Below are positions 1 to 6,946 of a stretch of DNA of 13,437 bases, in pieces. A model generated the notes under the pieces. It was not told the DNA's origin. It worked only from the letters and a program-made list of their open reading frames with translations, and did no database searches. The stretch is from NCBI GenBank assembly GCA_964622775.1, contig CAZUSO010000073.1:1-13437 (forward strand), given 5' to 3'. Origin of the DNA: CAZUSO01 sp964622775. Its GTDB lineage: Bacteria > Bacteroidota > Bacteroidia > Chitinophagales > Chitinophagaceae. Numbering within the stretch: position 1 is the stretch's first letter; the number at the start of each line of letters is the position of its first letter. The translations under genes were made by a program, and so were the position numbers.

Positions 1-560
1 CCGCCTTTCGAGCTGTTATGCGATAAGGGCGCCACCGCCATTGCAGGCGCTACCTGCGGAACCCCTCCGTTCACCCATGACTGGTACGAAAGCATGAACG
101 GCCTTTCGTACGGCTATGCAGGAACCGGCGCAACCTGGAATGTCAGCCAGTCGCCGGATACAACGTTTATCAAGTTAGTGACTACCGATGCGGACAATCA
201 TACTGCAACTACTTATGGCCAGGCCTATTTCGGATGCGGAGAAGCGGTAGCGCCTCCTTCAGGCACTATGAATGCCCGGCAGGACATGGAAGACACCGGT
301 TCCGCAGCTTATTCCGTTTCTCCCAATCCCTCCGGGAAGACGATTTTACCATCCGTTATCATATCGCGCAGAATGATGAAGTAACGGTCGGGCTTACCGA
401 TATAAAGGGAATTCGAATTGCAATCCTGTATTCCGGCAGCCTGTCCGAAGGAGCTGGTACTATCAAGATTCATCTATCCGAAAGACCCGCATCCGGCCTG
501 TACCTGCTGAGCATACGAGGCAAATATTCCTGTGCCAGTCTGAAGCTAATTATTGAATAA
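1..560 (+). pseudogene. T9SS-sorted surface protein, 3' part, frameshifted
   Basis: The reading frame is open from base 1, so the 5' end lies outside the window. The upstream part reads as an extracellular Cys/Gly/Thr-rich segment of no recognised family. It then reaches a typical start of a T9SS type A sorting domain (AAYSVSPNPSG, ending near 336). That frame runs into a stop at 382-384. The rest of the sorting domain (EDDFTIRYHI... VGLTDIKGIRI... SGLYLLSIRG... LKLIIE) continues in the -1 frame to a stop at 558-560. Adding one G to the GGG at 334-336 would give an uninterrupted SPNPSGEDDFTIRY. What is seen is two frames that join perfectly; loss of one base, or a sequencing error, is inferred. 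If real, the protein loses its C-terminal secretion signal and would probably stay in the periplasm. The full function is unknown. Confidence 0.8.
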
Positions 561-579
561 TATATAAAACGATACAGCT

Positions 580-1110
580 ATGAAAAATATGATGATAATC
601 ATGTTGTGCATGATCGCTATTGCGTTTAGCGCCTGCCGAAAGAAAGATAAAACCGAGCCAAGCAAAGGTGAAGTGCAATGCGAATATAATGGTGTTTCCT
701 GGGTACCCGATTTGGTGGTCTTTACTAATGATAATCCTTATAATGTCGAAGGAAACTTATATTTCAAAATAATTAAAAGCAATAATAATGTTCGGAAGGA
801 ATTCCTTTATTTGAGCAATATTTCCAAAACTTTATTTAAACAGAAATTATATAGCGGATTCACTGATAGTGATTCAACAACATCGCACTATTTCACTAAC
901 GACCTTGAAGAAGATGCCGGCTGTGATTATTACCAGGTATATGAGGCAGACAGCCTGAACAACTGGGTACAAATCACAAAGGAGATCAATGACTACGGGG
1001 AAATATGGGGGAAATTCAGCGTAACTTATTTGAAAGAAACCGGCTGCCCCGGCAGCCCCTACCCGGATACGGTAAGGATCAGGAACGGTGCTTTTCATAT
1101 CTGGCAGTAA
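580..1110 (+). CDS. Small lipoprotein of unknown function
   Basis: This is a 176-residue protein with a hydrophobic signal (residues 3-18) and a lipobox ending FSAC, so Cys19 is the likely lipidation site. RKKDK follows the cysteine, with no obvious acidic retention signal. The mature part begins with a CEYNGVSW motif and ends with a GKFSVTY... DTVRIRNGAFHIW pattern. Small Bacteroidota lipoproteins with a predicted beta fold often show this layout, in which the gene product ends in a 'G.F.v... v.NG.F' strand pair. No enzyme motif is visible. It starts 19 bases after the preceding frame and may be co-transcribed with it. The middle of the gene (about 720-880) is markedly more AT-rich than neighbouring genes, which may mean weaker selection or separate ancestry. 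Coding status is likely; the role is unknown. Confidence 0.8.
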   Translation: MKNMMIIMLCMIAIAFSACRKKDKTEPSKGEVQCEYNGVSWVPDLVVFTNDNPYNVEGNLYFKIIKSNNNVRKEFLYLSNISKTLFKQKLYSGFTDSDSTTSHYFTNDLEEDAGCDYYQVYEADSLNNWVQITKEINDYGEIWGKFSVTYLKETGCPGSPYPDTVRIRNGAFHIWQ

Positions 1111-1462
1111 ATGGTGCATTCCATATTGTTATGTCTGCGAGATTGTCAGCACGAAAAAATGGGAGTGCAGCGGAATGAATTCGGGGAATCTCCGTTCATC
1201 ATTTAGAAGAGACTGCCCCGCTTCGTCATTTTTATGCCATTGCATTTCGTGAAAACTACTCCGGAATGACCCAAATGAGGAATTTATTTTGGCATCTCCC
1301 CCTCACAGAATGCTTTTGTTTTTGTAATTTGGCCGCCCGATTGCCAGGGCAGCGAAAAAGCCTGTTCCGGCCTGCGATACGGATCCATTTTGAGTATGCC
1401 CTCAGGCACTTCCAGGATGCCCGCATCATCACAAACCGATTCAAACAAAATAATTATTTCGG
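1111..1462. other. Non-coding gap with repeat fragments
   Basis: This is 352 bases without a credible gene; the open frames on both strands have no recognisable protein features. The first third holds repeat pieces: GAGATTG at 1139-1145, GCAGCGGAATGA at 1167-1178, GGGGAATCTCC at 1183-1193 and GAGACTGCCCC at 1209-1219. These resemble elements at 3094-3303 and 13256-13437. From about 1260 to 1462 I see nothing recognisable beyond a low-GC stretch just before the next start. No exact TAnnTTTG promoter was found. Confidence 0.6.
1139..1219. repeat. Degenerate dispersed palindromic repeat, copy 1
   Basis: GAGATT at 1139-1144 and AATCTC at 1187-1192 form an inverted pair. GGGGAATCTC (1183-1192) can also pair imperfectly with GAGACTGCCCC (1209-1219). 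Between them, the segment from 1164 (AGTGCAGCGGAATGAATT) resembles TAGCGCAGCGGTATGATTTT at 3104. This is read as a decayed member of the family described at 3094-3303. Confidence 0.5.
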
Positions 1463-3004
1463 ATGAAAGATAAAAATAATACCCTGCGGGAAAAAATGCA
1501 ACAGGCGCTGTCTGGAGGCGGGCAAAAACGGATAGACAGCCAGCACGCCAAAGGAAAATTAACGGCAAGAGAACGTATCCAGCTTTTAATGGACGAAGGC
1601 TCTTTTGAAGAAATCGGTATGCTGGTGACCCACCGCAGCCGGGATTTCGGTATGGAACAGGAAGTGTATCCCGGAGACGGTGTGGTAACCGGTTATGGAA
1701 CGGTTCATGGTCGCTTAGTGTATGTGTTTTCCCAGGACTTTACCGTATTTGGCGGCAGCCTTTCGGAAACACATGCCGAAAAAATTTGTAAAATAATGGA
1801 TCTGGCTATGCAAAACGGCGCCCCCGTCATCGGTCTGAATGATAGTGGTGGCGCACGAATCCAGGAAGGCGTAGTTTCACTCGGTGGTTATGCGGATATC
1901 TTTCACCGGAATGTCCAGGCCAGCGGCGTGATTCCGCAGCTTTCGGCCATTATGGGGCCTTGTGCGGGTGGTGCGGTTTATTCACCGGCCATCACCGATT
2001 TTATCCTGATGGTGGAAAATACTTCCTATATGTTTGTTACCGGGCCGAATGTGGTCAGGACCGTAACTCATGAAAATGTGACCAGCGAAGAGCTGGGCGG
2101 CGCCCAAACCCATGCGGAGAAATCGGGCGTTACCCACTTTGCCTGTTCCAACGAGGTGGACTGCATCGAGCATCTCAAAAAATTACTGAGCTATATACCG
2201 CAGAATTGTGAGGAAGAAGCTCCTGTTTATCCTTATGAAACGGGCAATGAATTGCGTGCTGCGCTGAATACTGCTATCCCCGAAAATCCCAATCAGCCTT
2301 ATGATATGAAAGAGATCATTTCGGAGATAGCGGATGAAGACAGCTTCTTAGAAGTGCACCGGGATTATGCGGAAAATATCCTGGTGGGTTTTGCCAGACT
2401 GGCCGGACGCAGCATAGGCATTGTGGCCAATCAGCCTGCCAGCATGGCCGGGGTGCTGGACATTAATTCGTCCAAGAAAGGCGCCCGCTTCGTGCGTTTT
2501 TGCGATGCGTTCAATGTGCCTTTATTGGTGCTGGTAGATGTTCCGGGCTTTTTACCGGGAACCGATCAGGAGTGGAATGGCATCATTACCAATGGCGCTA
2601 AGCTTTTATTTGCGCTGAGCGAAGCTACCGTCCCGAAAGTGACTGTGATTACCCGAAAGGCCTATGGCGGGGCTTATGATGTGATGAACTCCAAGCATAT
2701 TGGCGCCGATTTGAATTATGCCTGGCCTACGGCCGAGATTGCCGTAATGGGCGCGAAAGGCGCTGCGGAAATTATCTTTAAAAAGGAAATTGCCGGAGCA
2801 ACAGATCGTGAAGCGAAATGGAAAGAAAAGGAAATGGAGTACATGGAAAAATTTGCCAACCCTTATGGCGCTGCCGAACGGGGTTTCATTGATGAAGTAA
2901 TCCAGCCGGAAATAACCCGCCAAAAGCTGATTAAGGGATTTAAGATGCTGGAGCACAAAGTGGCCGTTCGCCCCAAAAGGAAACATGGAAATATTCCGCT
3001 CTAA
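1463..3004 (+). CDS. pccB: Acyl-CoA (propionyl-CoA) carboxylase beta subunit
   Basis: This 513-residue protein is the usual full length for carboxyltransferase subunits of propionyl-CoA carboxylase or methylmalonyl-CoA decarboxylase. It would move the carboxyl group from carboxybiotin to an acyl-CoA in the cytoplasm, feeding odd-chain and branched amino acid carbon towards succinyl-CoA. The N-terminal crotonase-like half has GGQKRID and GKLTARERI near the start, an SGGAR oxyanion motif (residues 128-132) and GPCAGGA (165-171). The C-terminal half has DVPGFLPGT, AYGGAYDVM (400-408) and WPTAEIAVMGAKGAAEI. Asp406 in AYDVM sits where actinobacterial enzymes carry an acyl-CoA specificity residue, which favours propionyl-CoA; this is inference from family knowledge. 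The ATG at 1463 gives the normal N-terminus. No biotin carboxylase or carrier gene lies nearby, so its partners must be elsewhere. Methylmalonyl-CoA decarboxylase alpha is the alternative. Confidence 0.93.
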   Translation: MKDKNNTLREKMQQALSGGGQKRIDSQHAKGKLTARERIQLLMDEGSFEEIGMLVTHRSRDFGMEQEVYPGDGVVTGYGTVHGRLVYVFSQDFTVFGGSLSETHAEKICKIMDLAMQNGAPVIGLNDSGGARIQEGVVSLGGYADIFHRNVQASGVIPQLSAIMGPCAGGAVYSPAITDFILMVENTSYMFVTGPNVVRTVTHENVTSEELGGAQTHAEKSGVTHFACSNEVDCIEHLKKLLSYIPQNCEEEAPVYPYETGNELRAALNTAIPENPNQPYDMKEIISEIADEDSFLEVHRDYAENILVGFARLAGRSIGIVANQPASMAGVLDINSSKKGARFVRFCDAFNVPLLVLVDVPGFLPGTDQEWNGIITNGAKLLFALSEATVPKVTVITRKAYGGAYDVMNSKHIGADLNYAWPTAEIAVMGAKGAAEIIFKKEIAGATDREAKWKEKEMEYMEKFANPYGAAERGFIDEVIQPEITRQKLIKGFKMLEHKVAVRPKRKHGNIPL

Positions 3005-3093
3005 GCTGATTTAAGTTAAAAGTCAAAATGCAAAATGGGTGCGGCAAAAAACATGACGCTATTTACTTCTGGAGAGCAAAGTTTGACCGAAAT

Positions 3094-3124
3094 TAAAATC
3101 ATGTAGCGCAGCGGTATGATTTTA
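3094..3124. repeat. Hairpin with AGCGCAGCGG loop
   Basis: TAAAATCAT (3094-3102) and ATGATTTTA (3116-3124) are exact reverse complements around a 13-base loop containing AGCGCAGCGG. The loop and right arm recur directly at 13256-13276 with 19 of 21 bases identical, but there the left arm is not conserved. A looser copy occurs near 1164. Confidence 0.75.
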
Positions 3125-3127
3125 GTG

Positions 3128-3303
3128 GAGCAATCTCCCCGGCGATGTGAAGTATGTTGATGCCATCATAAACGCAATCTGAGATTGCTCTATGCGAAAA
3201 TTCTGATCAAATCACTGGGTAATTTGGGATTTCTTTGGTCGTAAGACCATGAAACAATCAGACTTATTAGTAAACCCGTCATTGGCAGGAACGAAGCAAT
3301 CTC
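3128..3303. repeat. Dispersed palindromic repeat, copy 2
   Basis: GAGCAATCTC (3128-3137) and GAGATTGCTC (3181-3190) are exact 10-base reverse complements. A third end, AGCAATCTC (3295-3303), pairs with GAGATTGCT at 3181-3189, so two head-to-head units share the 3181 end. The minus strand of about 3188-3237 matches the plus strand at 13389-13437, including AGAATTTTCGCAT-R-GAG. The right end also carries GTCATTGGCAGGAACGAAGC, a form common in short intergenic repeats of many bacteria. No coding capacity is seen, so it would depend on another source for any movement. Confidence 0.7.
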
Positions 3304-3323
3304 AAAAGCAGTAAACACAATAG

Positions 3324-3584
3324 TTTTCCGTTGTTGCTGGTGTGTTCACCAACAACAAACTCGCTGTGGATGTCTTTACCCACCATAAAGGTGCCCCCAC
3401 CACAAATTGAAACCTATACTGCTGTTTCTACCCGGTACAGAAAGATGTTATTTTGGTTTGATAGTCTTCCCTACCGCGGAAATTCCTGCTGACATTGGAT
3501 TCCTGCCGCTGTTGTTTTCACCAACGACAGGGGTCGGTCGGGGGGAGCGCCTTTGGCGTTTTCACCAGCAACAAAACGGGAAAC
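3324..3584. repeat. Element with imperfect terminal inverted repeats
   Basis: TTTTCCGTTGTTGCTGGTG (3324-3342) is the near reverse complement of CACCAGCAACAA-AA-CGGGAAAC (3563-3584), differing by a two-base insertion and one substitution. Inside, 3331-3342 also pairs with CACCAACAACAA (3347-3358) across a TGTT loop, with one mismatch. CTGTTGTT (3509-3516) pairs with AACGACAG (3523-3530). The motif TTCACCA recurs three times. About 260 bp, no gene inside: it resembles a small non-autonomous element or a clustered hairpin repeat. I could not define a target-site duplication. Confidence 0.5.
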
Positions 3585-3795
3585 GGTAAATCTACCAAGG
3601 CTTGTAAAACCTTATATTTTCACCTCTTGTCGTTAGCAGCATTATAGATACCCCCATTTTTAAACAGTTATACGGACTATGCAGGAAGAAATTGAAACGC
3701 AGCTATTTTTCATTGCCCTGGTCTGTCTTTAAACCTAAAACATATATAATAAAAATTTTTTTATATAAAAAAATGGAATAAATATTATGCAGATA

Positions 3796-3825
3796 TTGCA
3801 CCCAACTTATTTTTGATTACATTTG
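3796..3825 (+). promoter_or_regulatory. Bacteroidota-type promoter for the 3886 gene
   Basis: TACATTTG at 3818-3825 matches the Bacteroidota -7 consensus TAnnTTTG exactly. TTG at 3796-3798 lies 19 bases upstream, at the expected distance for the -33 element. The predicted transcript start is near 3830, giving an AT-rich leader of roughly 55 bases before the ATG at 3886. It sits in the only long gap before the gene. Confidence 0.6.
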
Positions 3826-3885
3826 TCTATATTATAATACTATGCTAATCTACCAACAGTAATTTTTAATAATTGTTTATTTCTT

Positions 3886-6057
3886 ATGAAGATAAAGTTT
3901 ACATTTTTAAAAACAATCGCAGTTAGCGCCGGGTTCTTTTTCGCATCGGAAATAACGGCCTATGCTCAAATAACCGTTACGCCAGACCAAACGGCGGATT
4001 CCTTAGCCCAAACCTTAGTGGGTGCAGGTGTCATCATGCTTAACCCGGTACTGAACTGCCACTCCGGTGCGAGCGGCACCTTTGCCGGCAACGGTGGGAA
4101 TATGGGCATTGATAGTGGCGTGGTGCTGACTACCGGTGGGGCTGTGCTCGCGGAAGGCCCGAATATGGGCTTTGATGGCCCGTCTCAGAGTAACGGTTCT
4201 CCCGGTGATCCTGATTTAGGCGGCATATTGGCAGGAGGTACAACTACCAATGATGCCTGCATCTTGGAGTTTGATTTTGTTCCGGCCGGCGATACCGTAA
4301 AGTTCGATTATATCTTTGCATCATCGGAATATCAGACTTATTCCTGCTCCAGCTTTAATGATGTTTTTGGGTTTTTGATATCCGGGCCGGGATATACCAC
4401 TCCGTTTAATATGGCTACCATCCCGGGTACCAGCTATCCGATCTGTGTAAACAGCACCACCGGGGTCAGCTCTGGCGGGCCATGTAACAGCTACGGACCG
4501 GAATCTCCTTATTCCCAGTATTATGTGGATAATATCAACGGCCCTGTTCTTTCCTACAGCGGCTTTACGACCATATTCACCGCTATAGCTTCCGTTACGC
4601 CCTGCGATACATACCACTTAAAATTGGCCATTGCTGACGGGACTGACTGGTCCCTGGATTCCGGTGTGTTTTTAAAAGCCGGTAGTCTTAATTCTATCGG
4701 GTTAACCATTGATGGTGAAACCGGAGGTGGCCAGCCTGATGTGGAGAGTCACGCCGTAAGAGGCTGCAAGCCGGGAAAATTTGTATTTCATACCCTGCAG
4801 CCGCAGCCGGCTCCGCTTACCATTCATTTTGATCTCGGCGGAACTGCCACAATCGGCGATGACTACGAATTTATACCCGACAGCGTGGTGATACCAGCCG
4901 GGCAAACTTCTGCGGAAGTGATCATCAATGCGCTGCATAACGGATATTACAACGGACCGGAAACCGTTACGGTTTCCGTATATTCCCCTTACTTGTGCGG
5001 AAATGGCGATCCCAATGTGGTTGCTACAGACACTATGATGATTTACGATTCGCTGTATGCTACCCCGTCTATCGCGCCGCAGGGAATCTGCCCCGGTGAT
5101 TCCGTACTGCTTACGGAAGAGATTGCACCCGGGCTGACCATACACTGGTCGCCCTCAACATTGGCAACATCTCCTGATTCTACCTCGACCTGGGTGCATC
5201 CTACCGCGCCTACCATGTTCTTAGCGGAAGTAAACCAGGAGGGCGCTCCGGCTACCTGTCCTTCGGTAGAAAGATTTTTTTATGTGCATGTTGATCCTAT
5301 TCCGAATATCGTAATACCCGATGAACATCTGGTAATATGTCTCGTTGATTCTGTTGATTTGCCTTTGGATGTATTGCCTGATTCTTTAGAATATACCTTC
5401 CTGTGGTCACCTGCAGACGGATTGCAATCACCCACCATCGGGTACAACCGTTTTTACAGGCCGGTCGGCAACTATGATTATCTCATTACAGCCTATTCTC
5501 CCTTAGGATGTGCAGGCACTCAGAATATGACTATTGATGTAGTTCCGCCTTTTTCATTTACTGACCTGAGTCCTGATACCACAATTTATTACGGTGATCA
5601 GATTCAGTTGCGTGCCACAGGAGCTATGCTTTATCAATGGTCGCCGCCGAGATGGATTTTATACCCGAATGAACCGACTCCCTTAGTAACGCCCTTAGAA
5701 ACAACTACCTACACAGTTGTCGGTGTTAATGAATTTGGCTGTCGCGATACTGCCGACATAAAGGTAACCGTAGAATACCAGCCGAAAGAAACCTTGCCCA
5801 GCGCATTCTCGCCAAATGGAGACGGGCTGAATGACCGGTTCCGGATTGAGAATTTAGGGGAGGAAAAAATATTGCAATTCACGATTTTCAACCGCTGGGG
5901 GCAGCAGGTCTATGACGATCCGGGCAGCAATATCGGATGGGATGGTACTTATGAAGGTAAGGATGCGCCAATAGATACATACAGCTATGTCATCCGGCTG
6001 TCTTCACCTCAGGGTTATGTAAGAGTGATGAAAGGAACGGTGATTTTAGTGCGTTAA
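3886..6057 (+). CDS. Choice-of-anchor L protein with T9SS type B tail
   Basis: This is a 723-residue secreted protein. A Sec signal peptide with likely cleavage after AYA (Ala27) precedes a choice-of-anchor L domain (about 30-267). That domain contains the hallmark FDYIFASSEY (from 140), NDVFGFLISGPG and IADGTDWSLDSGVFLKAGS. A Calx-beta-like segment follows (about 270-390; GDDYEFIPDSVVIPAGQ), then about three Ig/PKD-like modules (395-469, 470-553, 554-635). The gliding-motility/CHU_C tail (637-723) has LPSAFSPNGDGLND, FNRWGQQVY and WDGTY, and is the T9SS type B sorting signal. The protein should cross the outer membrane through T9SS and be displayed or released, perhaps as an adhesin or matrix protein; the ligand is unknown. 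It has its own promoter upstream and a strong palindromic terminator downstream, so it is probably transcribed alone. Confidence 0.92.
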   Translation: MKIKFTFLKTIAVSAGFFFASEITAYAQITVTPDQTADSLAQTLVGAGVIMLNPVLNCHSGASGTFAGNGGNMGIDSGVVLTTGGAVLAEGPNMGFDGPSQSNGSPGDPDLGGILAGGTTTNDACILEFDFVPAGDTVKFDYIFASSEYQTYSCSSFNDVFGFLISGPGYTTPFNMATIPGTSYPICVNSTTGVSSGGPCNSYGPESPYSQYYVDNINGPVLSYSGFTTIFTAIASVTPCDTYHLKLAIADGTDWSLDSGVFLKAGSLNSIGLTIDGETGGGQPDVESHAVRGCKPGKFVFHTLQPQPAPLTIHFDLGGTATIGDDYEFIPDSVVIPAGQTSAEVIINALHNGYYNGPETVTVSVYSPYLCGNGDPNVVATDTMMIYDSLYATPSIAPQGICPGDSVLLTEEIAPGLTIHWSPSTLATSPDSTSTWVHPTAPTMFLAEVNQEGAPATCPSVERFFYVHVDPIPNIVIPDEHLVICLVDSVDLPLDVLPDSLEYTFLWSPADGLQSPTIGYNRFYRPVGNYDYLITAYSPLGCAGTQNMTIDVVPPFSFTDLSPDTTIYYGDQIQLRATGAMLYQWSPPRWILYPNEPTPLVTPLETTTYTVVGVNEFGCRDTADIKVTVEYQPKETLPSAFSPNGDGLNDRFRIENLGEEKILQFTIFNRWGQQVYDDPGSNIGWDGTYEGKDAPIDTYSYVIRLSSPQGYVRVMKGTVILVR

Positions 6058-6068
6058 TACATTGCGTT

Positions 6069-6120
6069 AATATAAAAAAATGTGCTCATCTTTTAAAAGA
6101 TGAGCACATTTTTTTATATT
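6069..6120. terminator. Perfect 52-bp palindrome, probable terminator
   Basis: The two 26-base arms are exact reverse complements meeting at TTTT/AAAA (centre 6094/6095). The core stem TGTGCTCATC...GATGAGCACA is flanked by seven A on one side and seven T on the other, so it reads as an intrinsic terminator in both directions. It begins 12 bases after the stop at 6057 and ends 23 bases before the ATG at 6144. Confidence 0.85.
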
Positions 6121-6122
6121 TA
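6115..6122 (+). promoter_or_regulatory. Possible -7 box for the ComF gene
   Basis: TATATTTA matches TAnnTTTG at all but the last base and overlaps the distal end of the terminator palindrome. If used, transcription would start just before the ATG at 6144, leaving a leader of only about 15 bases. No clear -33 TTG is seen. The call rests mainly on there being almost no other room for a promoter after a strong terminator. Confidence 0.25.
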
Positions 6123-6143
6123 CACCGAAAAGCAATCAGTTCT

Positions 6144-6845
6144 ATGAAACGGTTGGCGAACAATATTGTTACCGGGTTACTGGATGTTTTCTACCCTCAG
6201 TTGTGTGTGGGTTGCGGGCGTAGTTTGGCTAAGCAGGAGGAGGTATTATGCCTGCATTGCATATTGGATATACCTACTACTAATTTCAACGGGATACGGA
6301 ACAATATTCTTTATCAGAAAATGTCGGGACGCACGGATATACAGCATGCTGCAGCGTACGCTTATTTTTCAAAAGAAGGCCTGCTGCAGCACCTGATTCA
6401 TGAGTTTAAATACAATCAGCAAAGAAAAACAGGTGCCCTCCTTGGTGAACTTTTTGCCAAAGAGATCAGCGGACTAAGCTGGGTAAAGCAGATAGATGTT
6501 CTGATCCCCGTTCCACTACACCGGAATAAAGCCAGGAAACGAGGCTATAACCAATCACAAATCATTGCGACTGCTATGGGCGAAACGCTGCATAAGCCCG
6601 TAGCGGCTAATGCGCTGATACGCATTATCAACAGCCCTACGCAAACCAGCAGGTCCCGAATGGAAAGGCTGGAAAATGTAAATGGTATTTTTGCCATTGA
6701 GCAAATCAATGCGCTGAAAGGTAAAAATGTTATGCTTATTGACGATATCCTCACTACCGGAGCTACCATGGAAGCCTGCTGCAACCTGCTCCGGTCGGTT
6801 TCCTCCTCCGTCAGCATTGCGGTGCTCGGCATTGCCACCAATTAG
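6144..6845 (+). CDS. comF: ComF family phosphoribosyltransferase-like protein
   Basis: This is a 233-residue cytoplasmic protein of the usual ComF length. An N-terminal zinc-ribbon-like site is formed by Cys21, Cys24, Cys36 and Cys39 (CVGCG... LCLHC). The C-terminal half is a type I phosphoribosyltransferase fold with PVPLHRNKARKRGYNQS and the PRPP-binding loop VMLIDDILTTGAT (196-208). In transformable bacteria ComF acts at the membrane in handling single-stranded DNA during natural uptake, but homologues are common in species with no proven competence and their substrate is unsettled. No other competence gene is in the window. It sits alone between a terminator and the divergent-function efflux unit, which has its own promoter. 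The family assignment is firm; a competence role here is inference. Confidence 0.9.
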   Translation: MKRLANNIVTGLLDVFYPQLCVGCGRSLAKQEEVLCLHCILDIPTTNFNGIRNNILYQKMSGRTDIQHAAAYAYFSKEGLLQHLIHEFKYNQQRKTGALLGELFAKEISGLSWVKQIDVLIPVPLHRNKARKRGYNQSQIIATAMGETLHKPVAANALIRIINSPTQTSRSRMERLENVNGIFAIEQINALKGKNVMLIDDILTTGATMEACCNLLRSVSSSVSIAVLGIATN

Positions 6846-6890
6846 TGTTTAGTGTGAGGTAGTATTAACAAACTGACAGTCAATTTTGTG

Positions 6891-6940
6891 GTTCGTTTTT
6901 TTGCGAACTAAGCTATCTTTGCAAATTCATATTCAGTTCG
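6891..6940 (+). promoter_or_regulatory. Candidate operator of the efflux regulator
   Basis: GTTCG (6891-6895) and CGAAC (6904-6908) form an inverted pair with eight bases between, six bases before the -7 box. A third half-site, GTTCGTT, recurs at 6936-6942, just before the ATG at 6947. A repressor bound here would cover the -33 region and the start. That the adjacent GbsR/MarR-type protein binds it is inference from position. Confidence 0.45.
6914..6921 (+). promoter_or_regulatory. -7 box of the efflux operon promoter
   Basis: TATCTTTG matches the Bacteroidota -7 consensus TAnnTTTG exactly and lies 25 bases before the ATG at 6947. At the usual -33 distance only TTC (6892-6894) is found, inside the inverted repeat, so the upstream element is weak. 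This would suit a promoter under repressor control. Confidence 0.55.
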
Positions 6941-6946
6941 TTAAAA

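Larger units (their letters stand above)
3005..3885. other. Long non-coding region rich in inverted repeats
   Basis: This is 881 bases with no credible gene. About 3094-3303 carries nested palindromic repeats of a dispersed family. About 3324-3584 is bounded by imperfect inverted repeats with further CACCA-N-CA motifs inside. About 3585-3735 holds nothing recognisable except a 17-codon frame (3679-3732) that I do not accept. About 3736-3885 is very AT-rich and contains the promoter of the next gene. The TTG-initiated 60-codon frame at 3407-3589 lies inside the repeat block and looks spurious. Confidence 0.65.

Noticed and set aside
334..339. Programmed -1 ribosomal frameshift in the first gene
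   Set aside because: No slippery heptamer of the X XXY YYZ type and no clear downstream stem; a lost base explains it more simply.
1284..1568. 94-codon frame on the minus strand
   Set aside because: It overlaps the start of the carboxylase gene and shows no recognisable protein features.
3094..3303. CRISPR array
   Set aside because: Repeats are inverted, of unequal spacing and few in number; there are no regular spacers and no cas genes.
3407..3589. 60-codon frame starting at TTG
   Set aside because: It lies within the inverted-repeat block, has no family resemblance and its codons follow the repeats.
3679..3732. 17-codon frame starting MQEEIETQLF
   Set aside because: Too short, no supporting promoter or conserved feature; could be a gene remnant but nothing shows it.
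4702..5145. 147-codon frame on the minus strand
   Set aside because: Antisense to the large secreted protein, which has clear domains in its own frame.
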